Source: Helianthus annuus
Taxonomy: Eukaryota > Streptophyta > Magnoliopsida > Asterales > Asteraceae
Assembly: GCF_002127325.2 (NCBI RefSeq)
Contig: NC_035448.2
Span: forward strand, 84,712,087 to 84,776,086
Reading direction: 5' to 3'
Length of the DNA: 64,000 bases
The first letter of the stretch is position 1. Each line of letters starts with the position of its first letter. This document shows, one piece after another, positions 1-9,091 of this stretch. The position numbers and the translations under genes were made by a program. The notes under the pieces were generated by a model. The model made no database searches and was not told the origin of the DNA. It worked only from the letters and a program-made list of their open reading frames with translations.

Positions 1-672
1 GAAATCTCAGACTTTTCAATCTCTGCCAGTTTGAAAACTTTGTTGATTTTATCTGAAATCACATTTTGAATTGGTAATTCATCATCCGAGAATAGTTTGT
101 CCGATCCAATCATGGTATAAACCAATCCTTTTGAATCATCATTCAAAACTTTCTCAGATTGTGAATGTTTAAGATAACTATCATGAAAACTTCCCTCATT
201 TTCATCCTGTGACTCAGACTTATCTAATTTGGTAGACTCCTCTGCTAGAACACTTTCAACGACCTTACCTACCACCTCTGAATCAACAAGATCATTAGAT
301 TTGGTGTAAGTCACATTGATGTTGTCGGATAATTGGTCAACCATGTTTATTGCCTTTTCCATTTTCTCGCCATCATGGAATGTATAATTATTCTCCAACG
401 GCGGTGGAACTTGATGGTATTCAGACCCAATTCCCTTTTTGTTCTTTTCTGACTCTTTCCCATCGGGGGTGATGTTGAAAATACGTTCCAGAATGTATGA
501 AGAAGCATGATAACTTTGAAGTTTATTGACCAACTTTTCTTTATCTGCCAACTCTTGTTTAAGCTTAGCAACATCATCAATATATTGATTTAAAACCATT
601 GGTTTTCCTTCATATCTGGCTTCAAGAAATTTAGTTATTTTCTGACATGCAGACAATCTATCATCTAAACTT
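1..672 (-). pseudogene. copia gag/pol linker, open to the window edge
   Basis: On the minus strand one frame is open from about base 672 to base 1, about 220 codons with no stop, and continues outside the window. The first in-frame ATG is at 599. The product is acidic and lysine/glutamate-rich, with predicted coiled-coil character near its start (reads VAKLKQELADKEKLVNKL) followed by a Ser/Asp/Glu-rich stretch. In Asteraceae copia elements a segment like this lies between the gag zinc knuckle and the protease/integrase. The frame connects to the segment at 729-1076 only through a one-base frameshift near 668-672. The 78-codon frame at 347-580 on the same strand is out of phase with this reading and is a shadow. 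Confidence 0.65.
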
Positions 673-728
673 TTTCACTCTACTCTTCAAAGTTTCATAG
701 GCTTCTTTTACAGTATGATATGATAATT

Positions 729-1076
729 TCATTCCATCATATTCTTTTTGCAACTCTTGAATTGTTTTATCTTTTGGAACACATTCGTTGCAAACAGCTG
801 AACACTTTCTTTCAAAATTTTGTTTTCTGTTTCAAATTCATCACATTTTTGTCTCAGCTTTTCATTTTCTTGTTTCAAAAACTTTTCATTTTCAATCATT
901 TCATGACATTTTTCTTTGAAAATCTTTTCTATTTTTGTAATTTCAATGTCTCTGATGTTAAGTTTTTCATCTTTTTCAGTACAAGCATTGCACATTTCCA
1001 TGCATTTCTTGCACTTTTGTTCATCTTTATTATCAATTGATTGATCAGAAGAATCAGTTTATGTTATTACCTCAGT
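729..1076 (-). pseudogene. copia gag coiled-coil segment
   Basis: This minus-strand segment has a Cys-rich start (KCKKCMEMCNAC) followed by a strongly charged coiled coil (EKIFKEKCHEMIENEKFLKQ and onward). It continues the copia reading frame from 3883-3934 once the solo LTR and one copy of its 5-bp duplication are removed. An in-frame TAA lies at about 1060-1062. Near 770-790 the frame slips, so the conserved continuation toward 672 is in another phase. The segment is a broken internal part of the polyprotein and not a separate gene. Confidence 0.6.
1072..1076. repeat. target-site duplication TCAGT (left copy, solo LTR)
   Basis: TCAGT directly precedes the TGTCACACCCC end and is repeated at 3878-3882 after GGGGTGTTACA. 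Confidence 0.85.
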
Positions 1077-1971
1077 TGTCACACCCCAACCAATGGCGGA
1101 ATCATCGGGGCATGGCACTGAGCGAAACAAATTGTCCAGAAGTTTCCATAACAATTATCATTACCAATCAATTTAAAGTAACATGTCCCATACCATGCCT
1201 CAAAAAGTAAACAAATTATTACAGAAAAATTCTAGGCAAATAGTTCTATTCCGACAACTCAGATTTTCAAAATAGAGCAATTGTTTATCTCCTTCTAGAG
1301 ACTCTTGGTTACATTAGTACAGACAACTATTTGTTGGCCTCTAGAAACTTATTATAGCCTCGCTTTCCTAGCAGCTAAGCATCCTAAATACCTGTCACAT
1401 ACGTTAAAATAAAAGTCAATACACATAGTGTAAAGGTGAGCATACAAGTTTGATAGTAGCATATAGAGTTCGAAATAGTTTACGCATAACCAGCACGTAC
1501 ACAGAGGAAAACGAAGCATGTTAATTATCGACATGGATCTATCGATACCAATGACTGCGGGTTGACTTCCCAAGGCAGTTCGTAATACATGATCACCACC
1601 GTAATCCATGCAAATAATTGTCCTTAACAACCCCCGTGTGAACGGACACGGGGGTTGAGTCCAAACTATAGTACTATTGTCATTAAGGCAGGTAGATAGC
1701 ATTCCACGTGTAAACATAACAACAAGCATTCATTTAGTCATGTAATACATGCGCTAACGGTTAGCGTTTAAAGTATTGCGTAGTGTGTTCGATTGTGATT
1801 TTGTATAAGTAACGTATGTAACACCCAAAAGTGCATAAAGCAAAAAGGGATCGAGTATACTCACAGCGGTTGATGGATTGAAGGGAGCGCTTGAGAGTAA
1901 GGTTAGCCTGAATTGTTCGATAGCATAATGGTAAGTGGCACGTAAAACGAGAATAAACGTTGATGGGTCGA

Positions 1972-2640
1972 ATGGTAGTCCGGTCAGATGGCAATCCGAT
2001 AGGACGGTCAGTCGTGCGGAAGATAATCCGTTCGGATGGTTATCCGGTCGGACGGTAGTCCAGTTGGATGACTATTCGTGTGGATTGTTTCTTCTTATGA
2101 GAAGGATGTGTTTGTGTATGATGGTATGACTTTTGAAGTTTTTGTTGTAGCATTTGAAAAAATTGAAGTATCTCTACCTTTCAGGTCGGTCGATCGGACG
2201 GTAATCCGATAGGTTGACACTACAGTGAGAACAAGTTCACAGCAGGTTGTCACTCGATCGGACAACAGTCCGGTCGGGTGGCATCACTGGTGCATTGAAC
2301 ATGTTGAAAAATCGATTAAGTGTTAAAGTCAAGTATCTCATGATCCGAAGAGTAATCCGGTCGGATGGTAGTCCGATCGAACAGCAGTTCTTTCAATACT
2401 CAAACTATAGAGATTAGAAAAAGTGATAAAATGTGGGTCCCATAGTGCAAGCCGATCGGTTGGCCAGCCGTTCGGGTGGCTGTCCATTTGGACGGCACCC
2501 CGTCCTGGTCGCCCCGTTCGTCCTACACTTGGTTGTTCTGAATTGTTTGTCGTATTATCGAGGCATTTTGATAACGTGTAAAACTACTATAACCTTGTCA
2601 CTACTTGGTGCTCCTGGTCGGACATGAATCACCCATATCC
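1972..2640. repeat. TCCGATCGGATGG-type motif cluster in the solo LTR
   Basis: A short CpG-rich near-palindromic word built on TCCG(A/G)TCGGATGG and its complement recurs more than a dozen times between 1972 and 2640. Spacing is irregular (about 15-60 bp) and the copies are interspersed with ordinary AT-rich sequence. A second group of the same word lies at 3199-3262, about 20 bp upstream (on the minus strand) of the TATA-like sequence. The same word recurs in the leader of the copia host element (6056-7560). Confidence 0.75.
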
Positions 2641-3198
2641 GGTCAGTTAATTTTTCGTGACGGTGTTCCATGTTTAACCCGAAATCGGTAAACCTCGTGG
2701 CTAGAATCCAGATCTTGAGCCACACAACCACAAGAAGGAGTAGTATGTCGACACAAGGTCCGATTCCACCGGTTTTAAGTGTATTGGGTGTAAAAGAGTT
2801 GAAAGAAATTTGAAAAACCATCTTTCAATCCTTCCTTTGGTAAAAATGTTTAGATATACTAGAGATCTTTGTTTGTTTATGTGGAAATCGGTTAGATCTA
2901 AGTTGTTCTTGGTGGATTGAGGCCAAAACATGAAGTTCTTCAAGAACACATGATGGCGTCATCCTAGAACACCTTGAATCTTGGTGATTTCACGGTTAAA
3001 AGTTAAGATTCAAAAGATAGAAAGGTGTAGGAGTGCGTGTAGATCAATAAAGTACAAGATTTATTGAGAAATTTTACCTGGTTTGAGAGAAATCGAAGAA
3101 AATGTGAAGAACACGTGCTGCTCGGACAGAGGATTTCCAAAAATAGAAAGTATGAAAGTGACATGGGTAATTATAGGATTCCAAAAGAGGAAAGGGTG

Positions 3199-3262
3199 GG
3201 TCGGTCGGATGACACATCGACCGGATGGCAGCCCGGTCGGATGGCGGTCCGGCCGGCTGGCA
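3199..3262. promoter_or_regulatory. promoter-proximal copies of the TCCGATCGGA word
   Basis: Four to five copies of the (C)CGGTCGGATGG word are packed in 64 bp. On the minus strand they lie just upstream of CCTATAATTA (3168-3177), the best TATA-like candidate in this LTR. The regulatory role is inferred from position only. Confidence 0.4.
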
Positions 3263-3933
3263 TCTGGTTCGAGTGCGCGGCGCGACGATTCTCGATATTT
3301 CGATTTCGATTGCGAGCAATGAGAATACGATAGAGTTTCCTATTCAAATTACTTTTAATCCCAACTACTCATATCGAGCACTGTCTCTTCTTCACTAATT
3401 ATCATACTATATCAACATATAATCATCCTTAATTCGTATTCGATTTGCGATTGCGATTCGATTGCGATGGGTTCGATTCCGATTCGAGTGATTACCACAT
3501 AACGTAAATAAACATGCACAAGTAACACATAAGGCACACACACACGTATAATAATCACTAAAATGCGTAATTCGATGTTGCGAGCGCGATGTTGATTAGA
3601 TTAGATTGATTAGCGTTTAATTGACTTTATCGCATTGTTACTTCCTATTATTCACAGTCGTAAAGCGATTCGTATCGATAAATATACTTCGATTACTGCG
3701 ATTATAATTAATTACTCCACATAATACAACTAACGTAAACATAGAATAGACTATCTACAGTCAAAGAAGTCAAAACAGTAATTGAGCAAGGAGAGACAGA
3801 TTGCAATTAGCAATCTTTTCTTCCTTTGACTTCAATCTTGACTTTGACTTTGACTTTCGAAACACTGGGGTGTTACATCAGTGTTTGGCACCGTGGCTTC
3901 TTTTGCTTGTTGAGTCTGATCTTCTTCAAGCAC

Positions 3934-4953
3934 CTACTGTTTTTCAGCAACATCTTCCTCAGCTTTCTCATCAACCTTCTTTACTTCCTTCACCAGCTTC
4001 TCACTCTCATTCACAATCTCCTCAACCGTATTCTTCTTCTTCTTCTCCAGACTGGCATATATCACCTTCTTTATGCCTTCTTCAAATTTTTCTCTATACC
4101 TTGGAATCTCCTCAAGGCCTTTGCACCAAACATTCACAGTCGGTATTGCAGCAACTAATGCTTCAAAATCAACCTTATTAGGATCAACCGTCAGGTTTCC
4201 TTGAGGATCAACAAAGCATTCCTTTTCTTTACTCCACCTGCCTGCTCGTGTTGCTTCCTTGTAAGCATCATACACGTCATCCAATCTCATGCGAGCATGT
4301 CTTTCTTCTCGACTTTGTTTGATCTCAGCAACCATTACCTTGACTTTTTCATCTTCTTTGTCATGTTGACTCCAATCATACCCTTCATCATCATGAATTA
4401 CGATTCTGACTCCTTCCTCATCTTTAAAGTAATCATCCCAATCAAAATTATCCCAAACAAATTTTTTATTTTGTATACTGGATTTACTACGATCACGAAT
4501 CGTCAATACAACATGTTTCTTTTCTTTAGAAGGTCCTTCAACAATCTGCTTTCTTGTTGGTTGCTCGTTATTCTGATGATAAATAGTATTTTTGTAGTAA
4601 TCCTCATAAAAAGGATTCACGCTATCATCAGCTTTGTTGTTCGAGCATTCTCTCTTGAAGTGCCCCTTTTGTTTACACTTGAAGCCAGTGACTTTGTTCT
4701 TATCGAAACCTATCTTCATGTCTGGGCCTCCGAAGCACTTTCTTCCAGTTATCTCCATGAACCTCTGAGCTCTTCGGATGATGCTTGCCATGCACCAGCG
4801 AATATCCATGAGTTCCATCTCTTCTGGATCGACTTGATCGTAATCCTCCTTCGTCATGTTTGGATTCCCGATCTTACCTGCAATTAAACCTTCGTAAGAT
4901 ACCAGAATAGAAGCTAAGAAACTCATGTGCTGTTGAGCAAACTCATTGTTCAA
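3934..4953 (-). pseudogene. copia gag, zinc-knuckle half, with lost first cysteine
   Basis: An open frame of about 339 codons; the first codon of the open stretch is TTG, so this is a continuation and not a start. It contains the capsid tail (RWCMASIIRRAQRFMEITGR), a nucleocapsid knuckle reading GFKCKQKGHFKREC, and a long Glu/Lys-rich tail. A canonical knuckle is C-x2-C-x4-H-x4-C. Here the first Cys is Gly (GGC where TGC is expected), so zinc binding is probably lost. A TAG at 3934-3936 ends the frame, but the same phase continues to the solo LTR junction and resumes at 1076. It is joined to 5030-5902 through frameshifts near 4985 and 5110. Confidence 0.75.
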
Positions 4954-5029
4954 ATGTGGAGCATTTTTCCAATCTTGACTTGGATTAGATTTGAATGATA
5001 TCGTGGATCATAGCTTGAGGATTTGTTGT

Positions 5030-5902
5030 TTAACGAATCACCAGTCTTATCTGCACTGAAAGCAGTTCTGATTTTTGCAGATTCGCTGTTTTGTGGCATT
5101 CCTCTACGATAGTACAGATCAACATTCGTTGATAACTAGAGCTAGACATCTTGTTTTGTTTTTGTAGCAGCAAATCATGTCCCTCTATTTTCTCAATCAA
5201 ACTCTCTAATGTCATCTCATCGAATTTAGCATCATTTTTCAAAACGATCACATAGGTTTTCCAATCTTCCTCATGTGGCAATGCTTCGACAAGTTGATCC
5301 ACCAACTCTTCTCTGTCTTTGTAGATTCCAAACCTTTCCATTTCAATCTTCAAATGACAAAACCTTTCAATAATTTGACAAACTGTTTCACTCTTCATGC
5401 AACCAAACAAGTCAAACTCCTTTAACAATGATATCTTGTTCTTCTTGATATCTTTCCCGCCTTCAGCTTTCAACTTTAACGCTTCCCAAATTGACTTAGA
5501 CGTTTCACCATGCTGAAGTAGTGAAAGAATATCCTCTCTGACAGATTGTTGAATTAGAGTTATCATTCTTAATTCACTTGAATGTTCCTTTTTATCATCA
5601 GTTGTGAATTGTTTAAGTGTGATTAATTCATGTTTTTCATTTCTTGGTTTTTCATATCCCATTGTCAACATGATCCAACTTTCATACGCATAGGCTTGCA
5701 CCCAGTTTTCAAATCTTGTACACCACCAGTGATAATCTTCGATATTCATAAGCTTTGGTGGCCTCTGATGATTTCCATACATGTTATCATGATTCAAACT
5801 CTCAGTAATCATAGTTATAGCATTCTTTGGTGTCACTGGGGTTTCTTCAGTTGTAAACGCGTTGTAAGACGTGTTATAAAACTCTTCGCCAATGCCCGAC
5901 AT
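5030..5902 (-). pseudogene. copia gag, N-terminal UBN2-type capsid
   Basis: The ATG at 5902 opens a frame of 290 codons beginning MSGIGEEFYNTSYN. Residues of about 45-230 form a copia gag UBN2/DUF4219-like capsid, with PPKLMNIEDYHWWCTRFENW near the start, KSIWEALKLKAEG in the middle and EELVDQLVEALPHEEDWKTY later. Gag packages the element RNA into virus-like particles. The last 40 or so codons are out of phase. A one-base loss near 5110 shifts the true frame, which then reaches the zinc-knuckle segment after another indel near 4985. The ATG choice is supported by the conserved N-terminus and by an intron acceptor (TTTGCAG, 5943) upstream. Confidence 0.8.
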
Positions 5903-6055
5903 CTTCGAATCGCGTCTTGATTTTTCGCTTTTTGTTTATCACCTGCAAACACAACAAATAAACGATCAATTTAAAACGAACCAAATATTTGAAAGTCCGT
6001 AAATCTGCGACTCGTGCGAATGATCCAAATAACTACGGATGGGGTCAACACTTTT

Positions 6056-7560
6056 TGATCGGATGAAGACACCGTTTGGATCTAATGAAGATTCGATCGG
6101 ATGGGGTCAACTCTGTATGCAACACTTGGATCGGATGAGTATCCAATCGGTTGGACCTTGAAAACTGAATTTTGATCGGATGGATAATCGACCGGATGAC
6201 TATCCGTCAAATGTGTATTGGGCCGATGATATAAATTGAACTGCTTGTAACCTTTGACAATGAAATTTATTGTTAATTGGGCCAACACTAAATCGAGCAG
6301 TGTGCAACAACTTTAATCAACATATGGGTCGAATATTCGTTCGGTCGGATGAATATCCGAGTGATGTCACATGTGAAATATGCTTTGGGCCGTTATATTG
6401 GGCCGCTTAACTGAATTTTGTTTTATTGAGCCAAACACAATCACATGTAATATCAATATGGTCCGCCAATTTCAATTACAGAGTCTTCATGTGATTTCTG
6501 ATGAACCGAGTATAATCAAGCCTTGAACAATGAAACAATTAAATGCACCGTCGATTCTCCCAAAATTTATTGGATCTTTTCACTTACTTATTCTAAATGG
6601 CCTACAAAGATTTAATGAATAATGGGCCTACAATTCTTTAATTGGACCTCACAAACATTAGCACATGCAATCCTGATCTAACTTGGGCCGCCAAATTTGT
6701 ATTAATACAATTCACGTGATGACAGACAATTGCTAAAATCCTATTGGACCGAGATGTTATTGAAGAGATTTTAATATGATTGAGCTGTAGTGAAATGGAT
6801 CAGATGAAGATCCGAGCGGATCACTATCCACTTGAATGTAATGGATCGGACGAAGATCCGATCGGATCACCCTTCAGATATACTTTTCGTCCGGATTGTC
6901 ATTCGGTCGAACGAAAATCCGTTCGGTGACTTTCACATGCAAACGATTCAATCACCTTAGGCCGCTGACTAGATATTATATGCTGTTAACTGATTGGGCC
7001 TCCAAAACAATCACATTAACTCTTTTATAAGAATGTTAACTGATTGGGCCTCCAAAACAATCACATTAACTCTTTTATAAGAATGGCCGACATCTATTAA
7101 TGGATTCTGATCACATTAACTCTTAGCACATGGGTCGATAACTTTGAAAACATTTCACATGCAAACTGAATCAATACTCAATTCAAGCTTTATTCTTATC
7201 GGCCAGTTGATATATATTCACGTGATCTGATACTAATTTGATTGTTATACTTTGATTGGGCCGAGGACATTTAATGAATCACATTTGACTTTGATTTGAA
7301 TGGTCCGATCGGATGACTTTTCAAATATATGTTTTCGTCCGGATAATCGGTCGGTCGAATGACCGTTTGACTGATGTTATGGAACTTTCTGTGATCCGAT
7401 CGGATGACTTATCAAAGTATGTTTCGTCCGGATTATCGTTCGGTCGAATGACCGTCCGAGTGAAGTTAAGTAATCCGATCGAATGACAATGTATAACAAT
7501 TTTTTTTTGAAGGTGACTTATGTCTGGTCATCCGATCGGATGGCAATTCGGGTGAAAAAT
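6056..7560. repeat. GATCCGATCGGATGA word array in the copia leader
   Basis: At least twelve copies or half-copies of (A/G)TCCGATCGGATGA occur, for example near 6056, 6105, 6130, 6175, 6340, 6845, 7304, 7392, 7473 and 7528. Many are followed 15-40 bp later by the complementary half TCCGTTCGG or CGGTCGAATGACCG, so short stems could form in the leader RNA. The word is the same as in the solo LTR cluster. Confidence 0.7.
6984..7083. repeat. 50-bp perfect tandem duplication
   Basis: Two adjacent copies (6984-7033 and 7034-7083) of a unit starting TGTTAACTGATTGGGCC are identical by eye. It lies within the copia leader and is probably a local replication-slippage duplication. Confidence 0.9.
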
Positions 7561-7731
7561 TAGAACAACAACTATTTTTCGACATTTTCAGACAAAAAAT
7601 CTTCGATATCTCTCAAAATACTTGGAATTTTGAACTGAAAATTTTTAGGCTTGTAAAATGATGATTTTCGCATTATATATCAAAAAATCAGCAAATTTTA
7701 ACCGTGAAAACCTTGTTAATTTTGCGTTTTT

Positions 7732-7849
7732 GTATTGAAAAGTGAAGAGAATGAGTAGATGAAGAGATTTGATAAATCTGATGCGATTTTGTATTGAAAA
7801 GTGAAGAGAATGAGTAGATGAAGAGATTTGATAAATCTGATGCGATTTT
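7732..7849. repeat. 59-bp tandem duplication abutting the gypsy A insertion site
   Basis: Two near-identical copies (7732-7790 and 7791-7849) of a unit starting GTATTGAAAAGTGAAGAG. The second copy ends at the TTTTG target-site duplication of element A, so the gypsy integrated at the repeat edge. Confidence 0.9.
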
Positions 7850-8439
7850 GTGTGACAACTGCCAAATTTGCATGCATCCGTAAAATTAATTAGACAATAA
7901 TTAATGAGTAATGACTACGCTGATTTACAATTTATGACTGGAATTGAATTTTGACTACTGCCATATACATACATGTGCATCACATATTGCTTAATGTTAT
8001 ATCATTACTGCATAAGGACTTTATTGACTTAGACGATGCATGAAACACAGTTAGCACAGTTATCAGACAAATCAGAAAAATGCTGACAGAGTTCAGCAGA
8101 TAGACAGACGTTGCATTGAGACACAGAATGAGCCAGAGACCAAGTCTTACACTAATATAGAGTGTAGGAAAGTAAGGATCATAAAACTGCCTTCCTAGTG
8201 ATAGTTTAAGTGCCGGAAAGTGCCTAAAACTCACATAAACTGCAGAATTCTGCAGAATTCAGCAAAATTCAGCATTTAAACGCATTGATATCATGCAGAA
8301 ATACGCTTAAATGGTCCTGAATGCTTTCCTAAGTGTCGGGAATCAAAACTGTCACAAAAGGTGACATAAAGCACACTAAACTGCGAAGTTTAGCACTTTA
8401 ACGAACAGTAACGAACCGAACAACCGGACACTACCCAAA

Positions 8440-8651
8440 ACATCAAATTTACACTAGAAGCACTGTTTTAATTTTTCCAAGCTAGTTATGAACCCAAACA
8501 TCATAACACCTCCTAAAAATATCTAATAACTAAAACACGTAACCGACATCAAATTTACACTAGAAGCACTGTTTTAATTTTTCCAAGCTAGTTATGATCC
8601 CCAAACATCATAACACCTCCTAAAAATATCTAATAAATGAAACACGTAACC
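8440..8651. repeat. 106-bp tandem duplication unique to the 5' LTR of A
   Basis: The unit starting ACATCAAATTTACACTAG occurs at 8440-8545 and again at 8546-8651. The 3' LTR has only one copy (near 24496), so the duplication arose after insertion. The two copies differ at a few positions. Confidence 0.9.
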
Positions 8652-8757
8652 GATACTTGAATTTCAAGTAGAATGAAACTAAATGGTTAGCACCTACACC
8701 TGGACCCCCCCACCTAGTTCACGGCCCAAAAGTGGGTCCCACCCTTGATTTTATTGG

Positions 8758-8770
8758 CTTATAAAATGAG
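8758..8770 (+). promoter_or_regulatory. TATA box of the A LTR
   Basis: CTTATAAAATGAG is followed about 30 bp later by CTCACTC and a CT/AC-rich leader. The same block is at about 24703-24715 in the 3' LTR, and a diverged counterpart (GGTTATAAAAACT) lies at 32712-32724 in the B LTR. The start site is inferred. Confidence 0.6.
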
Positions 8771-9091
8771 ATCTTGCCTCACTCTTTTGGAACAAAAAAT
8801 CTATAGAAGATCTTGAGAATTTGGATACAAGTATGGCACATTAGTATCATATCTTCATTCTTTCACCTACACAACACTTCCACTCTTCCTCTTCTCCTCT
8901 CTTTGGCTCACGGCCAAGAACAACAACAACACTATCATCATCATCAACCATTTTCCATCCATTCCACATATGTACCAAGGTGTAAGAAGGTATATTAGGG
9001 AGCTTGGGGCTTTCAGAAGTTGAAGGACCTTCACCATTTGCTTTTATCCACTTGTTTTCTCCTCTTGATCATCCCTAGCCTTGTGCTAGTG

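Larger units (their letters stand above)
1077..3877 (-). mobile_element. solo Ty3/gypsy-type LTR (2.8 kb)
   Basis: The insertion runs from TGTCACACCCC to GGGGTGTTACA, so it has TG...CA ends with an 11-bp imperfect terminal inversion. It is flanked by perfect 5-bp copies of TCAGT at 1072-1076 and 3878-3882. No internal domain, primer site or second LTR copy is visible in its 2801 bp, which fits a solo LTR left by recombination between two LTRs. The ends match those of elements C and F, which are minus-oriented, so minus orientation is inferred. A TATA-like sequence on the minus strand lies at 3168-3177. The LTR interrupts the copia gag linker. Confidence 0.85.
5903..7850 (-). other. copia leader (5' untranslated region), proximal part
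   Basis: About 2 kb without a supported gene lies between the gag ATG and the gypsy A insertion. It is AT-rich with many copies of an ATCCGATCGGATGA-like word, many in inverted arrangement, and with recurring TTGGGCC and CACATG words. On the minus strand a good acceptor (pyrimidine-rich run ending TTTGCAG|GT at about 5943) lies 40 nt before the ATG, suggesting a leader intron. The donor was not identified. The leader resumes at 27936 after the gypsy insertion. Confidence 0.55.

Noticed and set aside
347..580. 77-codon minus-strand frame
   Set aside because: Out of phase with the long open copia linker frame on the same strand.
1352..1729. 125-codon frame in the solo LTR
   Set aside because: No family resemblance and no coding signature; the LTR has no known gene.
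1077..3877. A full-length non-autonomous LTR element instead of a solo LTR
   Set aside because: No second copy of the terminal sequence and no primer site inside; only one LTR-like unit between the duplications.
4201..4887. 228-codon plus-strand frame
   Set aside because: Antisense shadow of the copia gag zinc-knuckle segment; no recognisable protein.
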